Assembly (NCBI RefSeq): GCF_003149025.1
Contig: NZ_QGDV01000004.1
Span: 124,001 to 188,000 of the forward strand
DNA length: 64,000 bases
Reading direction: 5' to 3'
DNA from: Rathayibacter iranicus NCPPB 2253 = VKM Ac-1602
Lineage (GTDB): Bacteria; Actinomycetota; Actinomycetes; Actinomycetales; Microbacteriaceae
The position numbers were made by a program, and so were the translations under genes. Below are positions 35,027-43,678 of the stretch, in pieces. The stretch's first letter is position 1; each line of letters starts with the position of its first letter. The notes below the pieces were generated by a model. The model was given only the letters and a program-made list of their open reading frames with translations, had not been told where the DNA came from and did not search any database.

Positions 35027-37414
35027 ATGACCACGGCCACCCTTCTCGCCCGGCTTGACCGCGGCGAGCCGATCACGCGCGCAAGCGCCGAGGACCTGCT
35101 CGGCTCCCGCGGACCCGACCTGGACCTGCTCCTTGATGCCGCTGGGCGCCTCCGCGACGAGGGGTTGGTCCGCCGCAGTCGTCCCGGAGTGATTACCTAC
35201 TCCCGCAAGGTGTTCGTCCCGCTCACGAAGCTCTGCCGCGACCGCTGCCACTACTGCGTTTTCGTCGAGACTCCCGGTGGGCTCGCGGCCAAGCGTGAAT
35301 CGACCTTCATGGAGCCCGAGGAGATCCTCGAGGTTGCTGGAGCAGGTGCCGCGCTGGGCTGCAAGGAGGCGCTCTTCACGCTCGGCGACCGACCGGAGGA
35401 CCGCTGGCCGGTTGCTCGCGCGTGGCTCGCCGAGCACGGTTACGCCTCGACTCTCGAGTACGTCCGGGCTATGGCGATCCTGGTGATGAGCGAGACGGGT
35501 ATGGTGACCCATCTGAACCCCGGCGTGATGTCCTGGGCCGAGTTGCAGCGGCTGCGTCCCGTGGCCCCCTCGATGGGGATGATGCTCGAAACCACCGCCG
35601 AGCGCCTCTGGTCAAAGAAGGGCGGGGTGCACTACGGCTCCCCCGACAAAGATCCGGCGCTGCGACTGCGCGTGCTCGAGGACGCGGGCCGCAGCCGCAT
35701 CCCCTTCACGACCGGAGTGCTGCTGGGAATCGGCGAGAACGCCGTCGAGCGGGCCGACGCGCTCTTCGCGATCCGCGAGTCACACGAACGCTGGGGTCAC
35801 GTGCAGGAGTGCATCGTGCAAAATTTCCGGGCGAAGCCGCGGACCGCAATGCAGAACGAGGTCGATCTCGAGTTGCAGGAGTATGCGGCGAACGTCGCCG
35901 TCGCGCGGCTGGTCCTCGGCGCAGATGCGACGATTCAGGCGCCACCGAACCTCACCGATGAGCAAGAGCTCGGGCTACTCCTGCGCGCCGGAATCGACGA
36001 CTGGGGCGGCGTCAGCCCCCTGACCGCCGACCACGTGAACCCCGAGCGCCCCTGGCCGAACATCGACGACCTCGCCCGGCTCACGGCTGCCGCGGGGTTC
36101 CGCCTACACGAGCGCCTCACCGCGCATCCGCACTATCTCCGCGACGCAGCAACCTGGATCGACCCGCGGGTCGAGCCGTACGTCCTCGCCCTCGCCGACC
36201 GCTCGACGTGGCTGGCCGACGAGGCGGCACCGGTCCTCCCGCGCCCGTACCGCGAAGCACTCGACGCCCCACCCCGACCCTCCGCTCCGACGCTCGGCGC
36301 AGTGCTCTCCCGAGCCCGCGCCGATCCGGCTGGGCTCGCCGACACCGACTACCTCGCTCTGCTCGCGGCCGACGGAGACGACCTCGACGCGCTCGCCGCG
36401 CTCGCCGACGATGTCCGCCGCGAGAGCGTCGGCGACGTGGTCTCTGTCGTCGTCAACCGCAACATCGACACCTCCCTCTGGGGCGCGGGTGGGCTCACCG
36501 TCGAACGCCTGGAGGAACTCGCCGACGAGGCTGTCGCCCTCGGCGCGACTGAACTCTGCTTGCAGGGCGCACTCGGGCCGGAGCACCCGGGCGACGACCT
36601 TCTCCTGATCGTGCGCACTCTCCGGCAGCGGCAGCCGACGCTGCACCTGCACGCCTACCGTCCGGGCGAGATCCTTGAGATTGCCCGCCGCACAGGCCGC
36701 ACCCTGCCCGCGATGCTCGATGCCCTGCGCGACGCGGGGGTGGACTCCGTCCCGGGCACGGCCGCGAGAATCCTCGATGACGGCGTGCGCGCAATACTGA
36801 GCGAGGGCGCCGATCCGAGCGCCGCAGAATGGCGAGAGACCATCACCGCCGCTCATCGCAGCGGCCTCCGCTCGACCTCGACCATGGTCTACGGTCACGT
36901 CGAGACGCCCGCGCAGCAGCTCGCCCACCTCCGTACACTGGCGGCGATCCAGGATGAGACAGGCGGATTCACCGAGTTCATCGCGATGCCGTTCGTCCCG
37001 GCCGAGGCACCTCCCTCCGTCGTCCACGCAAGCCGCGGAGGCCCAAGCCTGCGCGAGACCCGCGCCGTGCACGCCGTTGCCCGGCTGGTGCTGCACGGCC
37101 GGATTGACCACATGCAGACAGCCTGGACCAAGCTCGGGCTGCAGACCGCGCAGGTCCTGCTGCGCGGTGGCGCCGACGACCTCGGCGGTCTGCTGCTCGA
37201 CGGCGTGCTGCGGCCCGAGGCGGGCGCGGAGGCGTTCCGCACCCTCGACATCGCCACAGTCGCCCGGATCACCGCGGAGATTGGTCGCGGCTGGCGCCAG
37301 CGAACCACGACCTACGGCGTCGTCACTCCCGATCGCGCGCTACAAGCCGAACTGCCAAGAGCAGCGGAACCCAGACGGCTTCGGCTCCCCGTACGCGAGT
37401 CCCGTCCGTCATGA
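35027..37414 (+). CDS. fbiC: FO synthase FbiC (CofG-CofH fusion) with defective CofH half
   Basis: 795 aa from ATG 35027 (the upstream frame to 34880 overlaps fgd). The N-terminal CofG half is intact, with the radical-SAM motif CRDRCHYC near residue 70, GVLLGIGE and NFRAKPRTAM. The C-terminal CofH half is recognisable (GATELCLQGAL, HLHAYRPGEILEIA, STSTMVYGHVETP, GGFTEFIAMPFVP, TAWTKLGLQTAQ). But after NRNI (477-480), where CofH has a CxxxCxxC cluster motif, the sequence reads DTSLWGAGGLTVERLEE with no Cys and is about 14 residues shorter than known FbiC. The frame is otherwise open. Overlaps the next gene by ATGA. Confidence 0.92.
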   Translation: MTTATLLARLDRGEPITRASAEDLLGSRGPDLDLLLDAAGRLRDEGLVRRSRPGVITYSRKVFVPLTKLCRDRCHYCVFVETPGGLAAKRESTFMEPEEILEVAGAGAALGCKEALFTLGDRPEDRWPVARAWLAEHGYASTLEYVRAMAILVMSETGMVTHLNPGVMSWAELQRLRPVAPSMGMMLETTAERLWSKKGGVHYGSPDKDPALRLRVLEDAGRSRIPFTTGVLLGIGENAVERADALFAIRESHERWGHVQECIVQNFRAKPRTAMQNEVDLELQEYAANVAVARLVLGADATIQAPPNLTDEQELGLLLRAGIDDWGGVSPLTADHVNPERPWPNIDDLARLTAAAGFRLHERLTAHPHYLRDAATWIDPRVEPYVLALADRSTWLADEAAPVLPRPYREALDAPPRPSAPTLGAVLSRARADPAGLADTDYLALLAADGDDLDALAALADDVRRESVGDVVSVVVNRNIDTSLWGAGGLTVERLEELADEAVALGATELCLQGALGPEHPGDDLLLIVRTLRQRQPTLHLHAYRPGEILEIARRTGRTLPAMLDALRDAGVDSVPGTAARILDDGVRAILSEGADPSAAEWRETITAAHRSGLRSTSTMVYGHVETPAQQLAHLRTLAAIQDETGGFTEFIAMPFVPAEAPPSVVHASRGGPSLRETRAVHAVARLVLHGRIDHMQTAWTKLGLQTAQVLLRGGADDLGGLLLDGVLRPEAGAEAFRTLDIATVARITAEIGRGWRQRTTTYGVVTPDRALQAELPRAAEPRRLRLPVRESRPS

Positions 37415-38232
37415 GCACTCCGTCGGACTACCTCGCACGGCAGGCCGCGCTGGTTGGTGAGGAAACGGTGCTCAGCGGCGGCGCCCGGGTGCGGATGCTC
37501 AGCGGCGGTTCTGTTCAGCCGTCCGTCGTCCTTCTCGTGACCGGCGCCGGGCGGGGGGCCCGCGCCGACACCTCGTTCCTGCTGCCCATGCTCGCCCGAC
37601 GCCACCGAGTCGCCGCGCTCGAACTTGCCGACCTCGAGGACCCCTGGGCAGACGCTCCGCGAGCCATCAGCGCCGCCCTCGACGCACTCGGTGGCGCCGA
37701 GGCCGTCGTCGTCGGGCATGCGCTCGGCGCCTGCGTCGCCCTTGCCGCCGCCGATACCGACCCACGCGTGCGCGCCCTCGCCCTCGTGGCGGGCTGGCTG
37801 CGTCCGACCACACGCCTGCTCGGCACTGCCCGACTCTGGGCGCTGCTTGCCGACTCTCCGGACGCACGTGACGAGGCGGCGCGACTGCTCGCTCTGCGCT
37901 CACCCAGCTGGGGATCGCCCGGGTCCCCACCGCCCTGGGACCACAATGCCGAGCGGATGCTGGCCGCCTCCGCTCGAGCCGACACCAGCGCAGCCGCCGC
38001 TCGCCTACGCGTCCCCGCCCTCGTCGTTGGCTGCACCTCGGATATGGTCGCCGGGATCGAGGGTTCGGAGGCGCTGCTTGGCGCAATCGAGGACGCCCGC
38101 TACGCCGTTGTCGACTCGGGCCACGCCGTCCTCGCCGAGCGCCCGGCCGAACTCCTCGCCGTGCTCGAGCACTTCCTCGCCGATCCTCGCCGCGATCCGG
38201 CGGGCAGCGTCCTTCCACGGATGACGGTCTGA
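37411..38232 (+). CDS. Alpha/beta-hydrolase fold protein lacking the nucleophile
   Basis: 273 aa, start overlapping the fbiC stop (ATGA). Alpha/beta fold: VVLLVTGAGRGARADTSFL (oxyanion strand), the elbow VVVGHALGACVALAAA, the acid strand LVVGCTSDMVAGIEG and VDSGHAVLAERPAELLAVLEHFL with the His. The elbow has Ala where the catalytic Ser should be (G-H-A-L-G). It therefore may not hydrolyse esters; cofactor-independent oxygenase-like or non-catalytic roles are possible. Overlaps the next gene by one base. Confidence 0.85.
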   Translation: MSTPSDYLARQAALVGEETVLSGGARVRMLSGGSVQPSVVLLVTGAGRGARADTSFLLPMLARRHRVAALELADLEDPWADAPRAISAALDALGGAEAVVVGHALGACVALAAADTDPRVRALALVAGWLRPTTRLLGTARLWALLADSPDARDEAARLLALRSPSWGSPGSPPPWDHNAERMLAASARADTSAAAARLRVPALVVGCTSDMVAGIEGSEALLGAIEDARYAVVDSGHAVLAERPAELLAVLEHFLADPRRDPAGSVLPRMTV

Positions 38233-39686
38233 TGGGCGCCGTCGACGTCGACGTCGTCGTGGTCGGTGCCGGATTCGCCGGCCTCGGTGCCGCGACGCGC
38301 CTCGAACGCCGCGGTCGAACCTCCTTCGTGGTGCTCGAACGCGCCGAGCGTGTCGGCGGCACCTGGCGCGACAACGTGTACCCCAACGTCTCCTGCGACA
38401 TCCCCTCGCACCTCTACTCCTACTCGTTCGCCCCCGAGTCCGACTGGTCCGCGTTCTACGCTCCCGGCGCCGAGATCCAGGCTTATCTCGAGCGCGTGGT
38501 CGAGCGCGAGCAGCTCGGCCCGCGCCTGCGCCTGGGCACCGAGGTCCTTGAGGCGGTCTTCGACGAGGAGGCACACCGCTGGCTCGTCCGCACCACTCGA
38601 GGCGACTACTGTGCCGCCGTGCTCGTGCTCTGCGCTGGGCGCCTCTCGGAGCCGAGGCTGCCGGCCGTCCCCGGCCTCGATTCCTTTCCCGGCCCGGCCT
38701 TCCACTCGGCCCGCTGGCGCGATGACATCGACCTCGAGGGAGCCCGCGTCGGGATCATCGGCTCCGGCGCCTCCGCCGTGCAGATCGTGCCGCACCTGGC
38801 CCAGCGCGCTGCCCAGGTCGTCCTCTTCCAACGCTCCGCACCCTACGTCGTCCCCCGACGCAACCGCGCATACCGGCCGGAGGAGCGCCGGGCTCTCGCC
38901 CGCGCACCGGGCGCCCTGGCGCGCCTTCGCGAGGAGCTGTTCTGGCAGGCCGAACTCGGCTTCGCAGGCCGCGTCGGCGTACCTGAGGCGATTGATCGGC
39001 TGCGAGCGGAGGCGCGTCACCACCTCACCACGCAGGTCTCCGATCCCGAGCTGCGCGCCGTCCTCACCCCCGACTACGAGATCGGTTGCAAGCGGGTCCT
39101 GCTCTCAGACGACTACTACCCCGCGCTCGCACAACCGCACGTTCGCGTCGTGCCCGGGCCGCTGCGCACCATCGAGGGCTCGGCCGCTGTCGGCGACGAC
39201 GATGTGCCACACGAGGTCGACGTGCTCGTCTTCGCTACCGGCTTCCACTCCACACGTCCACCATTCGCCCGGCGAATCCGCGGTCGGGGCTCTCTGCTGC
39301 TCGCTGAGTGCTGGGCCGACGGGATGGCGGCGTACGCCTCGACGACTGTGCACGGCTTCCCCAACCTCTTTGTCGTCAACGGCCCCAACGCCAGCCTCGG
39401 CCACAACTCCGCCGTGCACATGATCGAGTCGCAAATTGAGTACGTCCTCGCCGCCCTTGATCACCTCGAGAACACGGGCTCTAGCGTTCTTGAGGTGAGC
39501 GTCCACGCCGAGTCCGCCTCCGTCGCCCGCATCGACGCGCTGAGCGCCGACACCGTGTGGACCAACGGCGGCTGCGAGAGCTGGTACCTCGGCCCGAACC
39601 GACGCCTCTCACTGCTCTGGCCCGACTTCGCCTTCGCCTTTCGCGAGGACCTGAGCCACTTCGACCCGGCAGCGTATTCGCCGTGA
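38232..39686 (+). CDS. Flavin-containing (Baeyer-Villiger type) monooxygenase
   Basis: 484 aa. FAD Rossmann motif VVVGAGFAGLGAATRLERRG, then GGTWRDNVYPNVSCDIPSHLYSYSF, the Baeyer-Villiger fingerprint FPGPAFHSARW (FxGxxxHxxxW, about 148-158), the NADPH Rossmann IIGSGASAVQIVP, and ATGFHSTRPPF. Inserts an oxygen next to a ketone or oxidises heteroatoms using NADPH and O2. The ATG overlaps the hydrolase TGA, so fgd, fbiC, the hydrolase and this gene form one transcription unit. Confidence 0.9.
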   Translation: MGAVDVDVVVVGAGFAGLGAATRLERRGRTSFVVLERAERVGGTWRDNVYPNVSCDIPSHLYSYSFAPESDWSAFYAPGAEIQAYLERVVEREQLGPRLRLGTEVLEAVFDEEAHRWLVRTTRGDYCAAVLVLCAGRLSEPRLPAVPGLDSFPGPAFHSARWRDDIDLEGARVGIIGSGASAVQIVPHLAQRAAQVVLFQRSAPYVVPRRNRAYRPEERRALARAPGALARLREELFWQAELGFAGRVGVPEAIDRLRAEARHHLTTQVSDPELRAVLTPDYEIGCKRVLLSDDYYPALAQPHVRVVPGPLRTIEGSAAVGDDDVPHEVDVLVFATGFHSTRPPFARRIRGRGSLLLAECWADGMAAYASTTVHGFPNLFVVNGPNASLGHNSAVHMIESQIEYVLAALDHLENTGSSVLEVSVHAESASVARIDALSADTVWTNGGCESWYLGPNRRLSLLWPDFAFAFREDLSHFDPAAYSP

Positions 39687-39710
39687 CCGCGCTCTCGCTA
39701 TCGTGACCGC

Positions 39711-39950
39711 ATGACCGACCGCGTGCTCGCCCCCGAACCACCAGCCGACGGCACGAAACCGAAGGGACCCGCCTCCTACTTCCCCAGCATCGAGAACACT
39801 TACGGCCGCCCGGTGCAGGAGTGGCTTGACCTCGCCGACGAGCGACTGCACCACGACCCGCACCTACGGGTCGTCGCCTGGCTCAAGGCCGAGTACGGCC
39901 TCGGACACGCACAAGCGATCGTCGCCTACGTCCGCTCCGCCCGCACCTGA
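39711..39950 (+). CDS. DUF4287 domain protein
   Basis: 79 aa. The core KGPASYFPSIENTYGRPVQEWLDL matches the DUF4287 family, followed by HLRVVAWLKAEYGLGHAQAIVAYVR. Small cytosolic protein, function unknown. ATG at 39711, 24 bp after the monooxygenase gene. Confidence 0.87.
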   Translation: MTDRVLAPEPPADGTKPKGPASYFPSIENTYGRPVQEWLDLADERLHHDPHLRVVAWLKAEYGLGHAQAIVAYVRSART

Positions 39951-40111
39951 AGGGCCGGGCCGCACAGGCTCCTCATCGCCGCTACCTCGTCCGCCACCCG
40001 CAGCAGACACAGCAGCAGCTGCGTCGTGCGCAGACGCACAGCGACGATCCGCACAGGCTAGGGGCCGCCCGTGCCTCCGACCAGCCGTCCTCGCCGCCTG
40101 CGTCACCAGAG

Positions 40112-40117
40112 GATAAT
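40112..40117 (+). promoter_or_regulatory. -10 box of the MarR gene, leaderless
   Basis: GATAAT followed by 7 nt and the ATG at 40125, with no Shine-Dalgarno beyond a run of G. This fits a leaderless transcript. Confidence 0.5.
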
Positions 40118-40124
40118 CGGGGGA

Positions 40125-40622
40125 ATGCGAGAAGACGACGATGTCGATCTGGTGATTGACGCGTGGGCCGGGGCGTTGCCTGATCTGGACTTCGCTCCCC
40201 TCGACGTCCTCTCGCGCCTTCGTCGATTGAGCCCGCGCGTGCAGGAAGTGCGTCGGCAGTCCTTCGCCGCCAGCGCCCTCACCCCGTGGGAGTTCGAACT
40301 CCTCTCCCTCCTGCGCCAGCGCGGACCGAACGGGATGACGCCATCCGGCTTGGCGGCCCGACTCGTTCTCTCGAGTGGCAACCTCGCCAGCCGCGTCGAC
40401 CGTCTTGCCGCCCGCGGCCTCGTCGTCCGCGAGCAGAACGCGGCAGATTCGCGGAGCAAGATCGTCTCGCTCACTCCGCGCGGCACCAAGCGGGTCGACG
40501 AGGCCATGCGGCACCTCGTTGCCGCCGAGGGCGAAGTACTCGCCGCTCTCGACTCCGCTCAGGTGTCCGTGCTGATCGAGTGCCTGCGCAGGATCAGCGA
40601 CACGCTCGACCGTCTGCAGTAG
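40125..40622 (+). CDS. MarR-family transcriptional regulator
   Basis: 165 aa from ATG 40125. Winged helix core: LTPWEFELLSLLRQRGPNGMTPSGLAARLVLSSGNLASRVDRLAARGLVVREQNAADSRS contains the recognition helix and wing with Asp-Ser-Arg, then VSLTPRGTKRVDEAMRHLVAAE. Binds DNA as a dimer and is usually relieved by phenolic or hydrophobic ligands. Targets unknown; the adjacent genes are too diverse to infer them. Confidence 0.92.
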   Translation: MREDDDVDLVIDAWAGALPDLDFAPLDVLSRLRRLSPRVQEVRRQSFAASALTPWEFELLSLLRQRGPNGMTPSGLAARLVLSSGNLASRVDRLAARGLVVREQNAADSRSKIVSLTPRGTKRVDEAMRHLVAAEGEVLAALDSAQVSVLIECLRRISDTLDRLQ

Positions 40623-40743
40623 TAGACCCGCCGAACCTGGGAGGTCAAGCCCGTTCAGGAGGGTTCGCACCGGTCGTAGCGTGAGGCGTGCACGGCCGAG
40701 ACGCCAGCCACCCGTGTCGATGAACGCGAAAGCGGAGAGCACC

Positions 40744-40965
40744 ATGACACAAATCCCCACTGTCCAACCCGCGCGATGGAGCCGGAACGGAGTCAGGATC
40801 GTTGTCGTGCCCGGCGCAGACCTTCCCCGGTTCCGACTCGAAATCGACCCGCTCCTCGCGTCCAGCGCCCTGCCCGTTTCGACGGGATTCTTCTCGAGTG
40901 TCGAGGAGGCCGAGCGCGCTGCCGAAGCTGCCGCTGCTCTGCTCCGGCTCAAGATCCCAGCCTGA
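40744..40965 (+). CDS. Small hypothetical protein
   Basis: 73 aa from ATG 40744, with GGAGA 5 nt upstream. A Trp-Ser-Arg-Asn region leads into VRIVVVPGADLPRFRLEIDP and an amphipathic C-terminal helix (SVEEAERAAEAAAALLRLKI). No recognised domain. Followed by a strong hairpin at 41011-41045. Confidence 0.6.
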   Translation: MTQIPTVQPARWSRNGVRIVVVPGADLPRFRLEIDPLLASSALPVSTGFFSSVEEAERAAEAAAALLRLKIPA

Positions 40966-41010
40966 GCCTCACTCCCGACGAAGTTCTGGGAGCGGCCCGG
41001 GCGGCACGGC

Positions 41011-41045
41011 GATCCACAGCCCTCCCGGCGGCGGGGCTGTGGATC
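41011..41045 (+). terminator. Perfect 12-bp hairpin terminator
   Basis: GATCCACAGCCC (41011-41022) is exactly complementary to GGGCTGTGGATC (41034-41045), with an 11-nt loop. It lies 46 bp after the hypothetical gene and 145 bp before the first tandem SGNH hydrolase. Confidence 0.8.
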
Positions 41046-41189
41046 GAGCAGGTGCGGCTGACGCCCCGCTGAGGAGGGGCCCGTCGATCTCCGCCTTGGG
41101 TCCCCCGTCCGGGGTCAATCAGCCCGCGAGTGGCCTAGCGTCAGGCTCGACGACTCCCCGCCGTCTCCCTCCCCGAGAGAAGGTCTCTC

Positions 41190-42074
41190 ATGCGATACTC
41201 GCCCTCTTATCGTCCGCAGATCGCGACCCGCCGGGTGCGCCTCCTCGCCGTCGGCGCTGTGCTCACCCTCGCCGCCGCCTTGGTTCCCGCCCAGACAGCC
41301 TCCGCCGCCACCCCCGCCGCCCTCTCTGTGGTGAGCCTTGGTGACTCGATCACCCAGGCATTCGGCACCTGCGGCTCCTTCGCCGACTGCCCACGCAACA
41401 ACTGGTCCACCGGGACCAACTCCACGGTGAAGTCGTTCGCCTCACGTCTGCGGGCCACCGTGCCGAGCACCACCGTCACGACCGCGAACGTCGCCACCAC
41501 CGGCGACGTCGTCGCGCGAGTGCCCTCTCGGATCGACGCCGCCGTCGCTGCAGGCGTGAAACCGGACATTGTCACGCTGTTGATCGGCGGCAATGACCTC
41601 TGCTCGCCGGACAACCGCGTCGCCGCCGACGGCTACACGATGACGCCGGCCAGCACCTTCCGTACAGGAGCGTCCGCCGCGATCACCAAGATCCGCACCA
41701 CCTGGCCCTCGGCTCGCATCGTCCTCTCCTCCGTGCCGAATATCGCCTCGGAGTGGTCGGTCGTGCGCACCGGAGTCGGCGCGCTGGTCTGGTCGGGTGG
41801 CGATCTGTGCCGGACCACTCGCGGCGTTAGCTCGACCGGTCGACGGCTGAGCACGACTGCCGCCGCCGCCTCGGCGGCCGCTGCGAAGACGCGGACAGCG
41901 CAGTACAACACCGCCCTCCAAGCTGCGTGCAGCGCTGCCGGTCAGCTCTGCGACTGGGACGGTGGCGCGCTCACCGCGACACCCGTCACGAAGAGCCTGA
42001 TCGGGACCACCGACTACTTCCACCCGAGCATCTCCGTCCAGTGGTCATCCTCGAACTTCGCTACCAGAAACTGA
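41190..42074 (+). CDS. Secreted SGNH/GDSL hydrolase (tandem copy 1)
   Basis: 294 aa. GAGAAGG lies 6 nt before ATG 41190. Signal peptide (LLAVGAVLTLAAALVPA then TASAA). Block I SLGDSIT with Ser53, block III LLIGGNDLC, block V TDYFHPS with the Asp/His pair; conserved Cys in FADCPRN, DLCRTTRG and GQLCDWDGGA. Compared with copy 2, about 7 residues are missing after FHPS (no EGQAKIA), an in-frame deletion just after the catalytic His. Secreted esterase/lipase acting outside the cell. Confidence 0.9.
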   Translation: MRYSPSYRPQIATRRVRLLAVGAVLTLAAALVPAQTASAATPAALSVVSLGDSITQAFGTCGSFADCPRNNWSTGTNSTVKSFASRLRATVPSTTVTTANVATTGDVVARVPSRIDAAVAAGVKPDIVTLLIGGNDLCSPDNRVAADGYTMTPASTFRTGASAAITKIRTTWPSARIVLSSVPNIASEWSVVRTGVGALVWSGGDLCRTTRGVSSTGRRLSTTAAAASAAAAKTRTAQYNTALQAACSAAGQLCDWDGGALTATPVTKSLIGTTDYFHPSISVQWSSSNFATRN

Positions 42075-42180
42075 CTTTTGTCTCGCCCTTTTTGGGGCAT
42101 GTCAGAACAATCCGATCAGGTCTCGACTCCTCTACGGTCGATGCCGACGGCTCATCACCCCCGTCACGATTGGATTGATC

Positions 42181-43083
42181 ATGCGTAAGACCCCCACTAT
42201 TCGCCCGTCCTCCAAGGGAGTACGCCGCGCCCTCGCCGCCGGCGCCGCGGTCGCCTTTGCCGCAGCACTCGTCCCGGCTCAGGCCGCGTCCGCCGCGACC
42301 CCCGGCTCCCTGTCCGTCGTCGGCCTCGGCGATTCGCTCACTCAGGCGTTCGCCAGCTGCGACGCTCTCGAGAACTGTCCGACCAACAGCTGGTCCACCG
42401 GGACGAACCCCGCGGTGGACTCCTTCGCCTCCCGCCTTGGAGCAGCCATGCCCGGAGTCGCCGTGACGACCGAGAATTACGCCAGCTCAGGAGACGTGAT
42501 CGCCCAGGTTCCGTCGAGAATCGACGCCGCCATAAAGGCGGGCGTCCACGCCGATGTCGTCACTCTCCTGATCGGCGGCAACGACCTCTGCGCGCCGAAC
42601 GTTCCCGTCGCCTCCGATGGCTACACGATGACCCCCGCCAGCACCTTCGCGGCCGAAGCCTCGGCCGCAATCACGAAGATTCGCACCACCTGGCCCTCTG
42701 CCCGCATCGTCCTCTCCTCCATGCCGAACGTCGCCGGGGAGTGGTCGGTGATGCGGTCAGGATCGGCGCCGTTCTATTGGGCCGCCGCCAATGCGTGCCG
42801 CACCACTCGCGGCGTCGACTCGTCAGGCGCCGCTCTGAGCCCCGAGGCGGCAGAGGCCTCCGCTGCCGCTGCGCAGACCCGGACCGCCGAGTACAACTCT
42901 GCCCTGCAGTCCGCGTGCTCCGCCGACGGACCGCTGTGCGACTGGGATGGGGGCGCGATGACCGCCGTCGAGGTCCAGGAGAAGTTGATCAGCACCACTG
43001 ATTACTTCCACCCGAATGTCGAGGGGCAGGCGAAGATCGCCTCCATCGAGTGGGCTGCGTCCGACTTCGCGAAGAAGATCTAG
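42181..43083 (+). CDS. Secreted SGNH/GDSL hydrolase (tandem copy 2)
   Basis: 300 aa from ATG 42181 (an in-frame TTG at 42175 is less likely). Signal peptide ending PAQAASAA. Block I GLGDSLT with Ser52, IGGNDLC, TTDYFHPNVEGQAKIASIEW. Roughly 70% identical by eye with copy 1, so a tandem duplication; both share the domain of the Ig-bearing paralogue at 12590-13831. Separate expression is possible since 106 bp separate the copies. Confidence 0.9.
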   Translation: MRKTPTIRPSSKGVRRALAAGAAVAFAAALVPAQAASAATPGSLSVVGLGDSLTQAFASCDALENCPTNSWSTGTNPAVDSFASRLGAAMPGVAVTTENYASSGDVIAQVPSRIDAAIKAGVHADVVTLLIGGNDLCAPNVPVASDGYTMTPASTFAAEASAAITKIRTTWPSARIVLSSMPNVAGEWSVMRSGSAPFYWAAANACRTTRGVDSSGAALSPEAAEASAAAAQTRTAEYNSALQSACSADGPLCDWDGGAMTAVEVQEKLISTTDYFHPNVEGQAKIASIEWAASDFAKKI

Positions 43084-43099
43084 GCGCCGGGGCGGCCGT

Positions 43100-43480
43100 T
43101 CACGCGTCGAGCGGCCGCTCCCCCTCTCGGCGTCGACGCTGCTCCTCGGCGAGCCGCGCGTAGTGCGCCTCCTCCCGCTCCAGATCGGCGAGCTGCTCCT
43201 CCGTGCTCTTCTGCGCGGGCCGGAGAACGACCGTCGAGGGTGGCTGCGGGCGGCGACGCCGCGGAGTATGCCCGCCGGGGACGAACGAGCCGCCGTCGCC
43301 GCGCTTCCACTCGTGACCGAGGAGGAACCACAGCGAGACCCCAATGATCGGGATGAATACGATCAGCAGGACCCACACGATCTTTGGCAGATTACGGACA
43401 ACGCTGTCCGGCTGCCGCACGACATCGACGAGCGCCAACACCATCAGCACGATGATGAGCAGCGAGAACACAAACCCCAT
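43100..43480 (-). CDS. PLDc_N domain membrane protein
   Basis: 126 aa from ATG 43480. Two membrane helices (FVFSLLIIVLMVLALVDVV and IVWVLLIVFIPIIGVSLWFLLG) with the PLDc_N turn between, then a basic cytoplasmic tail with a Glu/Arg-rich helix (STEEQLADLEREEAHYARLAE). Actinobacterial proteins of this type are phage-shock-like or uncharacterised. Convergent with the SGNH pair, 16 bp apart. Confidence 0.85.
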   Translation of the reverse strand: MGFVFSLLIIVLMVLALVDVVRQPDSVVRNLPKIVWVLLIVFIPIIGVSLWFLLGHEWKRGDGGSFVPGGHTPRRRRPQPPSTVVLRPAQKSTEEQLADLEREEAHYARLAEEQRRRREGERPLDA

Positions 43481-43678
43481 GTCCACGAGCGTACGACGCC
43501 CCGGCGGCGCGGGCGCGGGTTGCCTCGGCGGACGATGATCGGAGCGGCGGAGTGTTCGCGACCGAGGTCAGCTCGCCCGATCCGCCCGTGAACGCGCCAG
43601 CTGACGCCTCTCATCCTCGGTGAGGCACACTCCCGATGTCCTCGGTCGCCTACCGCGCGTCCGTGGCACGATCGGACG

